From assembly GCA_026225555.1 (NCBI GenBank), contig JAMFSY010000097.1, forward strand, positions 1-60,404: a stretch of 60,404 bases of DNA. Direction: 5' to 3'. The notes under the pieces were generated by a model. The model was given only the letters and a program-made list of their open reading frames with translations. It had not been told where the DNA came from and made no database searches. This document shows, piece by piece, positions 25,957 through 34,803 of this stretch; within the stretch, counting starts at the first letter, position 1, and each line of letters starts with the position of its first letter. This DNA comes from Methylacidiphilales bacterium. GTDB taxonomy: Bacteria; Verrucomicrobiota; Verrucomicrobiia; Methylacidiphilales; UBA1321. The translations under genes were made by a program, and so were the position numbers.

Positions 25957-26742
25957 TCAGTTACCCCGGTCCACATCGTCCAAGACGAGCAGAATCTTTT
26001 CAAATGATTCCGCGCTGATGGCGATGGGGCCCTTAAAGGGCTCACTAAGAATAAGGCAGCTAAACAGTAACAGCCCGATCAACAGCGCCATCAGGGCTGC
26101 CATGATCATGTGAGGTAAGGGACGTTCCATGTAGATCACAAAGCTCATGCTAACGATGACCAGGGCGCCCCCGAGGATTGCGATCCACATGACCAGGGGT
26201 ACGCTCTCATTCGCTTCCAAGTTTCGCTTGTTGCGATCGTTCGTCACTTCTTGAATCGATTGCATCAGGACGTTGCAACTCAAAGGAAAGTCTTTCTTCG
26301 TTTGCGTGCTGATGGTGCCGTCACCAAATGTCCGGTAAAGGTCTCCAATCTCTTTCCGGGCTTTGGAGCTTGCCTGTCCGGTGTTCGCCTGCTTCGGCCA
26401 CTCGTCTTCAATTACTTCCCGGATGTACTCGCGGGTCAATTCGCGGATTCTGGCCGCAGATTCCGGGGGTAGGTTTCCGGCTGCCCGGTAGAGCGGAACA
26501 AGAGCAGTTGCCTCGGTCGCCGCGGTGGTCTTGGCCGTGTCATAGGATTCCCAGACCGCAACAACCATGAAGCCGAGAAGGACGGCAAAGAGCACTCCGG
26601 CATTCAGGAAAATGGGGACGCAAACATCGTTGTGTCCTTCCTGCACGCGTCCGTGAAGAATTTTTCGGCTAAAAAAAACGCCCGCCACCGCGTACGCGGC
26701 AGGACCGAAGATCATCAATATTCCAGCCAGTAGGTAATTCAT
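25957..26742 (-). CDS. DUF4239/bestrophin-like membrane protein
   Basis: 261 residues. N-terminal hydrophobic segment (5-25), second at ~47-65 (VLFAVLLGFMVVAVWESY), then a long polar, helical region (ATEATALVPLYRAAGNLPPESAARIRELTREYIREVIEDEWP), and two C-terminal helices (185-210, 215-240). The FAVLLGFMVVAVWE...A...E...L..LYR pattern is the DUF4239 signature, described as bestrophin-like. The likely role is a membrane channel or pump-associated protein (inference). Confidence 0.75.
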   Translation of the reverse strand: MNYLLAGILMIFGPAAYAVAGVFFSRKILHGRVQEGHNDVCVPIFLNAGVLFAVLLGFMVVAVWESYDTAKTTAATEATALVPLYRAAGNLPPESAARIRELTREYIREVIEDEWPKQANTGQASSKARKEIGDLYRTFGDGTISTQTKKDFPLSCNVLMQSIQEVTNDRNKRNLEANESVPLVMWIAILGGALVIVSMSFVIYMERPLPHMIMAALMALLIGLLLFSCLILSEPFKGPIAISAESFEKILLVLDDVDRGN

Positions 26743-26905
26743 CAGACAATTTCGTTCTAAAATGAGAGCGCAAGTTTCGAGCGGGCCGGAATGTACCCTG
26801 ACAAAAAAAGGTATTAAAGCAGTATCTTGCGGCCCTTTGGTCAGCTGAAAAGAAGGGGGCTTCTCCTATTCGGTAGCCACCCTAGGCGGGACGGCCCTTC
26901 GCTTT

Positions 26906-26928
26906 CACAATAAAGAACGAACACCATT
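26906..26928 (-). repeat. 23-bp inverted repeat, right copy
   Basis: Exact reverse complement of 21859-21881. It lies 30 bases upstream of the HNH endonuclease start. Flanking bases on the two sides do not match beyond the 23 bp apart from a CGT triplet, so the homology is sharply bounded. Confidence 0.8.
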
Positions 26929-26957
26929 CACGGGTTCATCAATGAAACAGATCATTT

Positions 26958-27539
26958 ATGAACGACATCCTGAACCGACCGATTGTCCTGGTGCTTAACC
27001 GCAACTGGCAGGCGATCAATGTGCGCACGCCGCAACAAGCATTCGTGCAGATGGCGACCGATGTGGCCACAGCCTTGGATATCGATGGCGAGAACATGGT
27101 GCCCGTTCGCTGGGCCCAGTGGATCAAGCTGTGTGTGCGTAAGAGCGATCATTCCGTTCGGACGCCGGGCGGTCCCGTGCGCATCCCGCACGTCATCGTA
27201 CTGAGCCGTTTTGCCAAGGTGCCCAAGCGCCGCCCCAAGTTCAGTGCCCGGGCCATTTGGGTGCGGGATGGCGGCCGTTGCCAGTACACCGGTCAGTCGC
27301 TGCGACCGAGCGAAGGCAACATCGACCACGTGCTGCCCCGCTCGCGCGGCGGCAAGACCTCGTGGGAGAACTGCGTCCTCGCCAGCAAGGACGTAAACAG
27401 CCGCAAGGGCGACCGCCTGCCGGAGGAAATCGGCCTGCGCCTGCTCAAGTTGCCGGTCGCTCCTCGGGAACTGCCCAGCACGCTCTTCATCCGGAACGTC
27501 AACGGCATCCCGGCGTGGCGGCATTTCCTCATCGAGTAA
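26958..27539 (+). CDS. HNH endonuclease
   Basis: 193 residues. The HNH nuclease core occupies the C-terminal half: RAIWVRDGGRCQYTGQ (Cys region of the zinc knuckle), NIDHVLPRSRGGKTSWENCVLASKD (catalytic His and first Asn), then VNSRKGDR. The N-terminal ~90 residues (VLVLNRNWQAINVRTPQQAF) are the usual companion domain of stand-alone bacterial HNH proteins. It cuts DNA and may be domestic or derived from a mobile element. It sits at the right-hand inverted repeat of the RtcB module, so it may belong to that unit (inference). Confidence 0.88.
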   Translation: MNDILNRPIVLVLNRNWQAINVRTPQQAFVQMATDVATALDIDGENMVPVRWAQWIKLCVRKSDHSVRTPGGPVRIPHVIVLSRFAKVPKRRPKFSARAIWVRDGGRCQYTGQSLRPSEGNIDHVLPRSRGGKTSWENCVLASKDVNSRKGDRLPEEIGLRLLKLPVAPRELPSTLFIRNVNGIPAWRHFLIE

Positions 27540-27605
27540 AAGTCATCGGCTGGTGCCGGTTTATCCCGGCGCCAGTGCCCGTCGGCACATACCTTCGAGT
27601 GCTTG

Positions 27606-28487
27606 CTAACGCGTTTCCAGAAAATCCCGAGCGGCCAGGAGTCCTGTCCTCTCCGTTTCCATCGTTCCGTTAAAATCCGCATCTTCCAATTCAATGGAAA
27701 CGGCTCCCTCGTAACCGGCTCGAATAAGGATGCCGAAAAGGGCGCTCCAATCGGATCCGCCTCGTCCGGGAATGACATATCGCCAATGCATCGCCCCGAA
27801 GGCGCGGGACTTTCCAAAGGTCGGTTCCTGAAAATTTCCGTAGTGATAAAGACCTTCCGCGAGAAGTTCGGTGTCCTTGCCGTGCACATGAAAAACACGA
27901 CCAACGAATTCCTCCAAAAACCGCCGGGCATCAATTCCCATGCGCAGAAGATGGGAAGGGTCGAAATTTAATCCCAGCGCGGATGAGGGGCATCGCTTGA
28001 AGAATTCCGCGCAATCCGCAGGCGTACAGCAAAGCACTCCTGAGCCGGGCCATCCCTCGATCACCACCTTGGCTTGATGTTTCTCGAGGATGGGAGCGAG
28101 ACGGCTGTAGCTTTCGACCATATACTCGAAATTTTCCGAACGAGGCCGCGCGGGGTCGGTGGGAATCATGACGGTGAAATGATTGACCGGGCCGCAGATG
28201 GTGGCCAGAGCCTCCACCTGGGCTGCGTTTTTGTCGACGGCTGCGGTGCGGACGGAGGCCTCCGGCGAGATCATTCCGTTCCAGTCCAAGTCAACCGATC
28301 CGATTCGAAGCCCGAGCTTCTTCGCCGCCAGGACGGCATCGACGTCCGATCCCAGATCCACCACTCCCAATCGGTTTTCCTGCACCCAGGAAAGAAAGCC
28401 GGGCAGATCCTTCTGCCACTCGGACCAGCCGCGGCGAACGCCAATGGGGAGGTTGCCAGTCCGGGTCTGTGCGATAGTTAGGCTCAT
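27606..28487 (-). CDS. Sugar phosphate isomerase/epimerase (AP-endonuclease-2-like TIM barrel)
   Basis: 293 residues, cytoplasmic. The barrel shows VVDLGSDVDAVLAAKKLGLRIGSVDLDW, a Glu on a strand (KVVIEGWPGSG), the metal-binding pair LGLNFDPSHLLRMG, then VFHVHGKDTE, and a final Glu in AVSIELEDADF. These are the metal ligands of xylose-isomerase-like epimerases. It overlaps the preceding Gfo/Idh gene by 4 bases (ATGA), so the two act in one pathway, probably on a monosaccharide from the DUF6298 enzyme upstream in the operon. Confidence 0.88.
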   Translation of the reverse strand: MSLTIAQTRTGNLPIGVRRGWSEWQKDLPGFLSWVQENRLGVVDLGSDVDAVLAAKKLGLRIGSVDLDWNGMISPEASVRTAAVDKNAAQVEALATICGPVNHFTVMIPTDPARPRSENFEYMVESYSRLAPILEKHQAKVVIEGWPGSGVLCCTPADCAEFFKRCPSSALGLNFDPSHLLRMGIDARRFLEEFVGRVFHVHGKDTELLAEGLYHYGNFQEPTFGKSRAFGAMHWRYVIPGRGGSDWSALFGILIRAGYEGAVSIELEDADFNGTMETERTGLLAARDFLETR

Positions 28488-29512
28488 AATTCAGAATGAT
28501 GCGAAGGTGTGGCGGCCGCCTTCTGCCAGCCATCGGAATTTTGGGCGGCCTGTAGAATCACGCGCAGCACCTCCCGCCCTTCCTCAGCGGAATGGATCGG
28601 CCGCGTTCCCTTAAGAATGGCATCGGCAAAGTGTCCTATTTCTTCCGCAAACTCATCAACTTCTTTCAGCGTCCGCTCCGAGGGTTTCTCGAAGCCGCGC
28701 GGCAGATGCCAAAGCCTGTTCCCGCTGCCGAAAAGTTCGCCCCGTTCGCCGACCACATGAATGTCGTGAGTTCCATAGGGCTGGGGAAAGGCCCACGAAG
28801 TCAAAATTTCCCCCATGATGCCGTTGGCAAAACGAACCTGGACCGCGGCGGTATCCTCTCCTTCCATTTCGATGGAGAAGCGGCCCATGGTGCCTCGCAC
28901 TTCCTCGACAGCCGCGCCCGCCAGATAAAGGAGTCGGTAGGTCGGGTGGTAGCCCGTGTCGATCAACTCTCCTCCGCCTTGGAGCTTGGAATGGGAGCGC
29001 CATTGTCCACGGATCGCGCCCTGAGGCGCCGCGAAGCAATCCTGGCAACGGATCCAGTATACCTGGCCCAATGCGCCTTCCTCCAGTAGATGTTTAGCCT
29101 CGCGGACAGCTGGTTTAAAAAGCTGATTGTGAGCCGACATGTAGGTAATTCCGGCCCGCTTTACCGCCTCGACAATTCGATCGGCCTCTTCCAAGTCGAT
29201 GCACATTGGCTTTTCGCAGAGGATATGTTTGCCGGCTGCGACGGCGTCGAAGATAGCCGGGGCGTGCAGATGGTGGGGAAGACAGATATCGACCGCATCG
29301 ATCCTGTCGCCAAATTCAGCCAACATCTTTTTCCAATCGTGGAAGCGGGCCGGGGCCTGGCCGAGTTGCAAGGAGCGGGCCTCCAAATTCTCGTCCGAGA
29401 CATCGCAAAGAGCGACGCACTCAACTTTATCCTGATGCGCTAAAATTCCCTTGGCGTGGACGGCGGAAATGCCGCCGGCCCCGATCAGGGCCAATCTAAT
29501 TTTTTTACTCAT
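28484..29512 (-). CDS. Gfo/Idh/MocA-family oxidoreductase
   Basis: 342 residues with all family marks: LALIGAGGISAVHAKG, ILCEKPMCIDLEEADR, and GGGELIDTGYHPTYRLLYLAG. A canonical NAD(P)-dependent sugar dehydrogenase. Second gene of the minus-strand operon DUF6298 enzyme, dehydrogenase, isomerase. Start ATG at 29512 lies 84 bases after the upstream gene's stop. Confidence 0.9.
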   Translation of the reverse strand: MSKKIRLALIGAGGISAVHAKGILAHQDKVECVALCDVSDENLEARSLQLGQAPARFHDWKKMLAEFGDRIDAVDICLPHHLHAPAIFDAVAAGKHILCEKPMCIDLEEADRIVEAVKRAGITYMSAHNQLFKPAVREAKHLLEEGALGQVYWIRCQDCFAAPQGAIRGQWRSHSKLQGGGELIDTGYHPTYRLLYLAGAAVEEVRGTMGRFSIEMEGEDTAAVQVRFANGIMGEILTSWAFPQPYGTHDIHVVGERGELFGSGNRLWHLPRGFEKPSERTLKEVDEFAEEIGHFADAILKGTRPIHSAEEGREVLRVILQAAQNSDGWQKAAATPSHHSEL

Positions 29513-29596
29513 GAATTTGGATCCGATTTATTCGCGTGTTAACCGATGGTGTCTTTGAGGCTGCGGCTCTTGCCCGGTCATTTTTGTATGCTTCCG

Positions 29597-32515
29597 TTAA
29601 ATTCTCGCATCAGGTTTGGGCCTCGTCTGCAACAGCAGTAACCAATCTTCTCGATCTGGTTTCGCGATGCCGTCCCCGAAGTTCGACGATGGCCGCAGTT
29701 CCATCACCAGGGTTTGACCGCTGCGTGGGCTGAGCCAGATGCCGTTATACCGCGAGAGATTGAGCTTCCGTGTCCACGTGATGTGAGGACCGGCCAACGA
29801 GTAGAGAAGCAACGCCGTTTCGGCGTCATCGGCGAGGCACCAATTGTCAGCGGGGTCAGCCAGCCAGCCATCACGTGGCAGAAGTTTCATTAAAATCCCG
29901 GCAAGATATTCGCGCACGAAAGCGTCGAGTGGCGTCTGGTCTGGCTCGATGCCCTGAGACTGGCCGGAGGCCGGATTGCGCATGAGTGCCTGCGCGCCAC
30001 CGGCCATAAGAACGGGAACGGCGCCAACGCCGCCGTTCCAGGCCACAATGGCTTTCTCCGGAAAGCGATCTCGGTATTCCCGCACCTGTCGATAGACGTG
30101 CAAGGGTGTGGTTGTGGGAGGGACATCGCCGTAGGGCGAACCAAACTGTTCCCAGGTCATTTCCCGAAAGGCCCGGTTTCGATCTCCGCGCGGCGCCCAA
30201 ACCGTTCCGTCGGGCTGCGTTTGCCAGTACCGCAGGTCCACGACCGTTACTTGTTTGGCGCGCACCGGCTGCGCGAGAATGGCGTCGGTGATATCCTTGC
30301 TGGTAACAAGCGCAATTTTAACGTGGCGACCCGCATCGCGCTCCCATTCGTCCACGGTATCCAGAAAAAATTCCTGAAATACCAGGGGGCCGGAAAATTG
30401 GTAAGCGAGAGAGAAAATGACGTGGGACGAATCCCCCAACTGCTCAAGGTTGTGGCGGATGTAAGCGCGATGCAGCTCGCGACGGCCCGCATGATCAATA
30501 TTATAAAATGAGTCCGCCAGATGAATGTGATTATTGGCGTCCAGCGGCGGTGTTTCAGGCAGGCCGGTAGCGTTAATACAGTTGGCCGGCCGCCAGGGAA
30601 AATCGACCCAATGCGCCTGCGATTCGAGCAGGTTATGCGTGTTGTATAAATGATGATAGAGCACCAGGCCATGCTGTTCGCAGAGGCGGGAGAATTCGCG
30701 CGTGCGGTCAAAATACCACGGGTTGAATTTCGTCAGATCGTACTTGCTCAAGCCGTCCCAAGCGGTGCCGCGACCGCTGCGGGCCCAGGGCATTTCATAA
30801 AACGGGGCCCAGACATGGCCATCGGGACGTGCCGCGATCGAATGGTCGTCCCGCCGCCGGTCATACCAGAGCCCCGGCCCACCGCTATAAAAGGGTGTGC
30901 CTTCGCGTTCCATTCGCTGGGCCAGTTCCGCCAAGTCTTCGGTCAAGCCGGTTCCATTTCGCCCCGGCGCAAAGCGGGTGATGCTCACCCCGGCGTGCTG
31001 TCCGGCCAGAGGTGACAATTGACCTTTCCACCATGCGGCGTTCACTTGCTCGCCCCACACCGTCTTTCCATCGACGACGAAACGGCCCTGGATGATTTCC
31101 AGGCGACGCGCGGATTTGGTGACAACGCGGGGAGTGGAATCATGTGGTGGCGTGAAGAGGGGTGCATTGGAAGCGCAGGGTTTCTCGTCGTCCGCGATTT
31201 CCTCCCTTTTTCCCGTCGGAGAAACCTCTTCCACTCCAGCATCCCGGAGGATGATATTTCCGGCGCCTTCGGGCCCATCCGCGACCATGTTCTCAGCGTG
31301 GCAATTGAGCAGGATTGAATTGGCCGCGGTCCATCCGGCGCCTTGAGTGCCGGTCTCATCGAGAGCCAGCCGGAGTCCCGCGCCTTCAACGCGAACGCGT
31401 TCATAGAGCACGCCAGAGCTCCAGCTTTCAAAGGCACCGCTTGGACCGAGTGCCGCCTTGGCCTCGCAATCCCGGAAGACATTGGGTCCGGCGGCACAAA
31501 AGCCGACGGCGAAGTCATTCAGGCCCGCCTCAGCGGTGCAGCGCTGCACCAGGATTTGTTGTCCATAGATAAGGAAGCTCTGGCGGCGATAGCCTCCGAT
31601 TTCCGAGACTGGCCGTTCGCCACGGCAATCCTGCACCGTCACCCGGCGGGCAACAGATCCGACCCGCACGACTGAGCCGGAAAAATATCGCGCCGTCACG
31701 CGATGCACCCACGCGTCTTCCACTTGGTTGAGCGCGATCGCGATCCAGGAATGCTCTTCGTCTTTGGCATTCAAAGGATCGTACGAGCTCTCGAGGATCA
31801 GGTTTTCAATTCCGACCTGTGAAATGGGCGGCTCCGAAATGACCTTCGCGACCGTTCCGCCTCCATAGCATCGGTGCAACGCCGTCGTGATGGGTGCATT
31901 CAGGGTAATGGTTTTCTCGCGAGGCTCGATGGCCGTGATCACCCGGTGCCAGAACAGATCGCGGGAACCCGGAAGCCAATGCGTGCGCTCGTTGGCAAAC
32001 GGTTCAGTCGATTGGTCCATCCTCAGGAAGGCAATCCACTCCGCGGTGCTGGGCCGCCGGACGACGACACGATCTCCCACTTGGAAGCCTTCTATTTCCA
32101 CTAGAGGAAGAATTTGACTACCTTCCGAAACAACTTCGGCCGGGATGTGCGTGGAGTCCGTGAGACGGGGCCGGACGTGCGATCCAATTTCAATCAAGGT
32201 CCGGCGGTCGCGTCCGGTGGCGATGATACGTGTGGGATGCCGCTTGTCCCTGCTCCCGCGAATGACAATGCCTGACGCCTCCACGCGAAGTTGTCCTTCA
32301 ACCCGAAACGTGCCGGGCAACAGGGCCAGCGCCCCTTGAAAATTCGGGGTTGCCCGGGATCGCGCGGAGAGATCGTCGATGGCTGCTTGCAGGAGAGCAG
32401 TGTCGTCGCTCCCGCTGGGCTTGATCTGCCAGACGACGGGAACTTGCGAGAAGGGCACGTTTCCCCCGCCATAACCGCTCAATTCAAATCCAAGGTCAGG
32501 CCGCTTGATTGTCAT
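29597..32515 (-). CDS. Right-handed beta-helix plus DUF6298-type putative glycan-active protein
   Basis: 972 residues from the ATG at 32515; a TTG 18 codons upstream is possible. Residues ~1-430 form a pectate-lyase-like parallel beta-helix that opens with the pectin-lyase-like pattern IKPSGSDDTALLQAAIDDL...GALALLPGTFRV. Residues ~450-970 match what I know as DUF6298, with a TIM-barrel-like feel (FYSGGPGLWYDRRRDDHS, LVLYHHLYNTHNL, AIVAWNGGVGAVPVLMAGG). I see no signal peptide, unusual for a beta-helix carbohydrate protein. The operator-like palindrome at 32594-32613 is just upstream. Probable role: processing a pectin-like glycan or its fragments (inference). Confidence 0.7.
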   Translation of the reverse strand: MTIKRPDLGFELSGYGGGNVPFSQVPVVWQIKPSGSDDTALLQAAIDDLSARSRATPNFQGALALLPGTFRVEGQLRVEASGIVIRGSRDKRHPTRIIATGRDRRTLIEIGSHVRPRLTDSTHIPAEVVSEGSQILPLVEIEGFQVGDRVVVRRPSTAEWIAFLRMDQSTEPFANERTHWLPGSRDLFWHRVITAIEPREKTITLNAPITTALHRCYGGGTVAKVISEPPISQVGIENLILESSYDPLNAKDEEHSWIAIALNQVEDAWVHRVTARYFSGSVVRVGSVARRVTVQDCRGERPVSEIGGYRRQSFLIYGQQILVQRCTAEAGLNDFAVGFCAAGPNVFRDCEAKAALGPSGAFESWSSGVLYERVRVEGAGLRLALDETGTQGAGWTAANSILLNCHAENMVADGPEGAGNIILRDAGVEEVSPTGKREEIADDEKPCASNAPLFTPPHDSTPRVVTKSARRLEIIQGRFVVDGKTVWGEQVNAAWWKGQLSPLAGQHAGVSITRFAPGRNGTGLTEDLAELAQRMEREGTPFYSGGPGLWYDRRRDDHSIAARPDGHVWAPFYEMPWARSGRGTAWDGLSKYDLTKFNPWYFDRTREFSRLCEQHGLVLYHHLYNTHNLLESQAHWVDFPWRPANCINATGLPETPPLDANNHIHLADSFYNIDHAGRRELHRAYIRHNLEQLGDSSHVIFSLAYQFSGPLVFQEFFLDTVDEWERDAGRHVKIALVTSKDITDAILAQPVRAKQVTVVDLRYWQTQPDGTVWAPRGDRNRAFREMTWEQFGSPYGDVPPTTTPLHVYRQVREYRDRFPEKAIVAWNGGVGAVPVLMAGGAQALMRNPASGQSQGIEPDQTPLDAFVREYLAGILMKLLPRDGWLADPADNWCLADDAETALLLYSLAGPHITWTRKLNLSRYNGIWLSPRSGQTLVMELRPSSNFGDGIAKPDREDWLLLLQTRPKPDARI

Positions 32516-32593
32516 GGGACATTCCCGTCCGGGCGTGGCTTCGATCCGCCATTTCCGGAAATCTAACAAAAAAGGGCGAAGCTACCAACGCAA

Positions 32594-32613
32594 TTTGCGA
32601 TAATTATTGCAAA
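32594..32613. promoter_or_regulatory. LacI-type operator-like palindrome in a divergent promoter
   Basis: A 20-bp inverted repeat of form TTTGC-N10-GCAAA, perfect except for one symmetric pair, in the AT-rich gap between the DUF6298 gene (minus) and the symporter (plus). It shares its ends and AT centre with the site at 38818-38835. Confidence 0.55.
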
Positions 32614-32708
32614 AAAATAACAATACGTCGAAAATATGAAGCGATCTTGAAAAATTTTGAGTGAACCCTTTGCTGGCTTTTCGTTCACCCTAGGACGGCT
32701 CCGACCAC

Positions 32709-34784
32709 ATGAACTTGACCCCGCTTGACCTGATTGTCATGGGCGTGCCGCTGGCGATCGTTTTCGCCGTGTCCACCTACATGCGCCGATACATGCGGAG
32801 CGTGGCCGACTTTCTTGCCGCCAGCCGTTGCGCCGGGCGTTATCTCATCTGCACCGCCGCAGGCGAAACCGGCGCCAGCGTGATGATCATGATCACCACG
32901 CTGGAGATCTTTTCAAGGACCGGATTTTCGATGCGGTTTTGGGATTTTTCGGTCACGTCCATCGCCCTCTTTTTCTTCAGCCTCCTAGGGCTGATTGTCT
33001 ATCGGTTTCGCGAAACGAGGGCGCTGACATTCCATCAGTTTTTCGAGCTTCGCTACAGTAAGGGAGTCCGCGTTTTTGCCAGCTTCCTTAACGCCTTCTC
33101 TGGCCTGTTTAATTTTGGCGTGCAGCCCGCGGTCGGCGCGCGGTTCTTCGTTTATTTCTGTGGATTGCCCGAGCATTTCCTCCTGCATGGAGTGACGGTT
33201 CCAACCTTCGTGCCGATCATGCTGGTTTTGATGGCGGTCTCACTGAATTTCGCGCTCACCGGAGGGCAGATCAGCGTGATGGTCACCGATTGCCTGGAAG
33301 GAGTGATCTCGTCGATTTTCTATCTGGTCGTCGCGTTCTTCATCGTTTACGCCGTCTCAGTTTCACAAATGAAGGAGGCGCTGTTATCGGGCGGATCCGG
33401 CGATTCTTTTATCGATCCATTCGACATCGGAAAGCGGTCCGATTTCAACGGCTGGTATGCGCTTTTTGGCCTGCTGCTGAACATCTACTATTATCGCGGG
33501 AATGCCTGGTTGCAGGGATTTGCCGCCGCGGCCAAGAATGCCCATGAAGGGCGAATGGCCTCCATTCTCGGGAGCTGGCGCATCCAGGGTTCCAACGCGA
33601 TGACCATCCTCGTTTCGATTGCCGCGTTCACCTTATTGCATCATCCCGATTTTGCTGCGCAACGAGGTCTGGTCGAGCATGGTCTGCAGAATATTGGCGT
33701 CCACCAATTGGCGACCCAGATGCGCATGCCGATGGCCCTGGGCGTCCTTCTGGTGCCCGGAGTCAAAGGTGCTTTCTGCGCGATTTTGCTTTTTGGCCTG
33801 CTGGCCGCGCAGGGGGTCCAACTGCACAGTTACGGAGCGACGATCCTGCAGGATGTCATTCTGCCTTTGCGCAAGAAACCGTTCGAGCCGAAGGCGCACG
33901 TGCGGGCGTTGAAACTCACCGTATTCGGCGTGGCCAGTTTCGTTTGCGCCTTCAGCATTCTTTTCAAGCCGGTGGATTATCTCGTGATGATCGTCGCGCT
34001 GATCGGCGCCATTTATCTCGGCGGCGTCGGCATTGTCTGTTGGGGCGGATTGTATTGGAAGAAAGGGACGGCGGCTGGAGCATGGACGGCCCTCGTTACC
34101 GGCGGCGTTCTCGGCGTTGTCTTCAATCTGGTCCAGGAATTCTGGGAGCAACTCAATCCCGTTCTGATTCATCTGTTCGGCCCGGGCCGCTGGAGCGATT
34201 ATCTGGCGGCGCATGGGGACAAATGTCCGCTGAATGGCCAGTACCTCACGGTCATCACCGCAGCCGCCGCGACTGTCGGTTATGTGGCTGTTTCCCTGCT
34301 CACCTGTCGCAGGGATTTCAATATGGACGAGATGCTGCATCGCGGGAAGTATCGCCTTCCGAACGAGGACGCCGCCGTCGTGTTTTCAGAGAAAAAGAGG
34401 CCTTTGCTCCACCGCTTCCTCCAGATCGATGAGCACTTCACCTGGAGCGACAGGTTTCTCACCATCCTGACCTTTGGCTGGACGATATTTTGGGCCCTGG
34501 TGACGTTGGCGATTCTCCTCTGGACCCTATTCGTCTCACATCTCTCCAACGAGTGGTGGTTTGATTACACGATGATCACCGCTGTTTGGATGACTCTCGT
34601 GCTGGGCGTGATCACCGCGGTCTGGTTTTTCATCGGGGTCAGCCGCGACTTGATCGAGCTCTTCCGGGTCCTTGAGACGGTGAGGCGAATCGATGCCGAT
34701 GACGGTACCGTGCGTGGGCACCATAATATCGGGGAAGCCGAATTGCGATCCTCTCCGGCAAAACTCGGAAGTCAGTCAAAATAA
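32709..34784 (+). CDS. Sodium:solute symporter (SSS family)
   Basis: 691 residues with about 13-14 hydrophobic segments. N-terminus outside, TM1 LDLIVMGVPLAIVFAV; then SVADFLAASRCAGRYLI and ETGASVMIM, the conserved TM1-TM2 region of sodium-coupled SSS transporters; later LVPGVKGAFCAILLFGLLAAQGVQLHSYGATILQD matches the late SSS signature region. A ~40-residue cytoplasmic loop precedes the last helices. It likely imports a sugar or uronate with Na+; divergent expression with the DUF6298 operon supports this. Confidence 0.88.
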   Translation: MNLTPLDLIVMGVPLAIVFAVSTYMRRYMRSVADFLAASRCAGRYLICTAAGETGASVMIMITTLEIFSRTGFSMRFWDFSVTSIALFFFSLLGLIVYRFRETRALTFHQFFELRYSKGVRVFASFLNAFSGLFNFGVQPAVGARFFVYFCGLPEHFLLHGVTVPTFVPIMLVLMAVSLNFALTGGQISVMVTDCLEGVISSIFYLVVAFFIVYAVSVSQMKEALLSGGSGDSFIDPFDIGKRSDFNGWYALFGLLLNIYYYRGNAWLQGFAAAAKNAHEGRMASILGSWRIQGSNAMTILVSIAAFTLLHHPDFAAQRGLVEHGLQNIGVHQLATQMRMPMALGVLLVPGVKGAFCAILLFGLLAAQGVQLHSYGATILQDVILPLRKKPFEPKAHVRALKLTVFGVASFVCAFSILFKPVDYLVMIVALIGAIYLGGVGIVCWGGLYWKKGTAAGAWTALVTGGVLGVVFNLVQEFWEQLNPVLIHLFGPGRWSDYLAAHGDKCPLNGQYLTVITAAAATVGYVAVSLLTCRRDFNMDEMLHRGKYRLPNEDAAVVFSEKKRPLLHRFLQIDEHFTWSDRFLTILTFGWTIFWALVTLAILLWTLFVSHLSNEWWFDYTMITAVWMTLVLGVITAVWFFIGVSRDLIELFRVLETVRRIDADDGTVRGHHNIGEAELRSSPAKLGSQSK

Positions 34785-34803
34785 AGTAAAGCCTGCCGGA
34801 GCC

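Noticed and set aside
21172..27539. A prophage
   Set aside because: No capsid, terminase, portal, integrase or lysis genes were found; HNH and RtcB alone do not support one.
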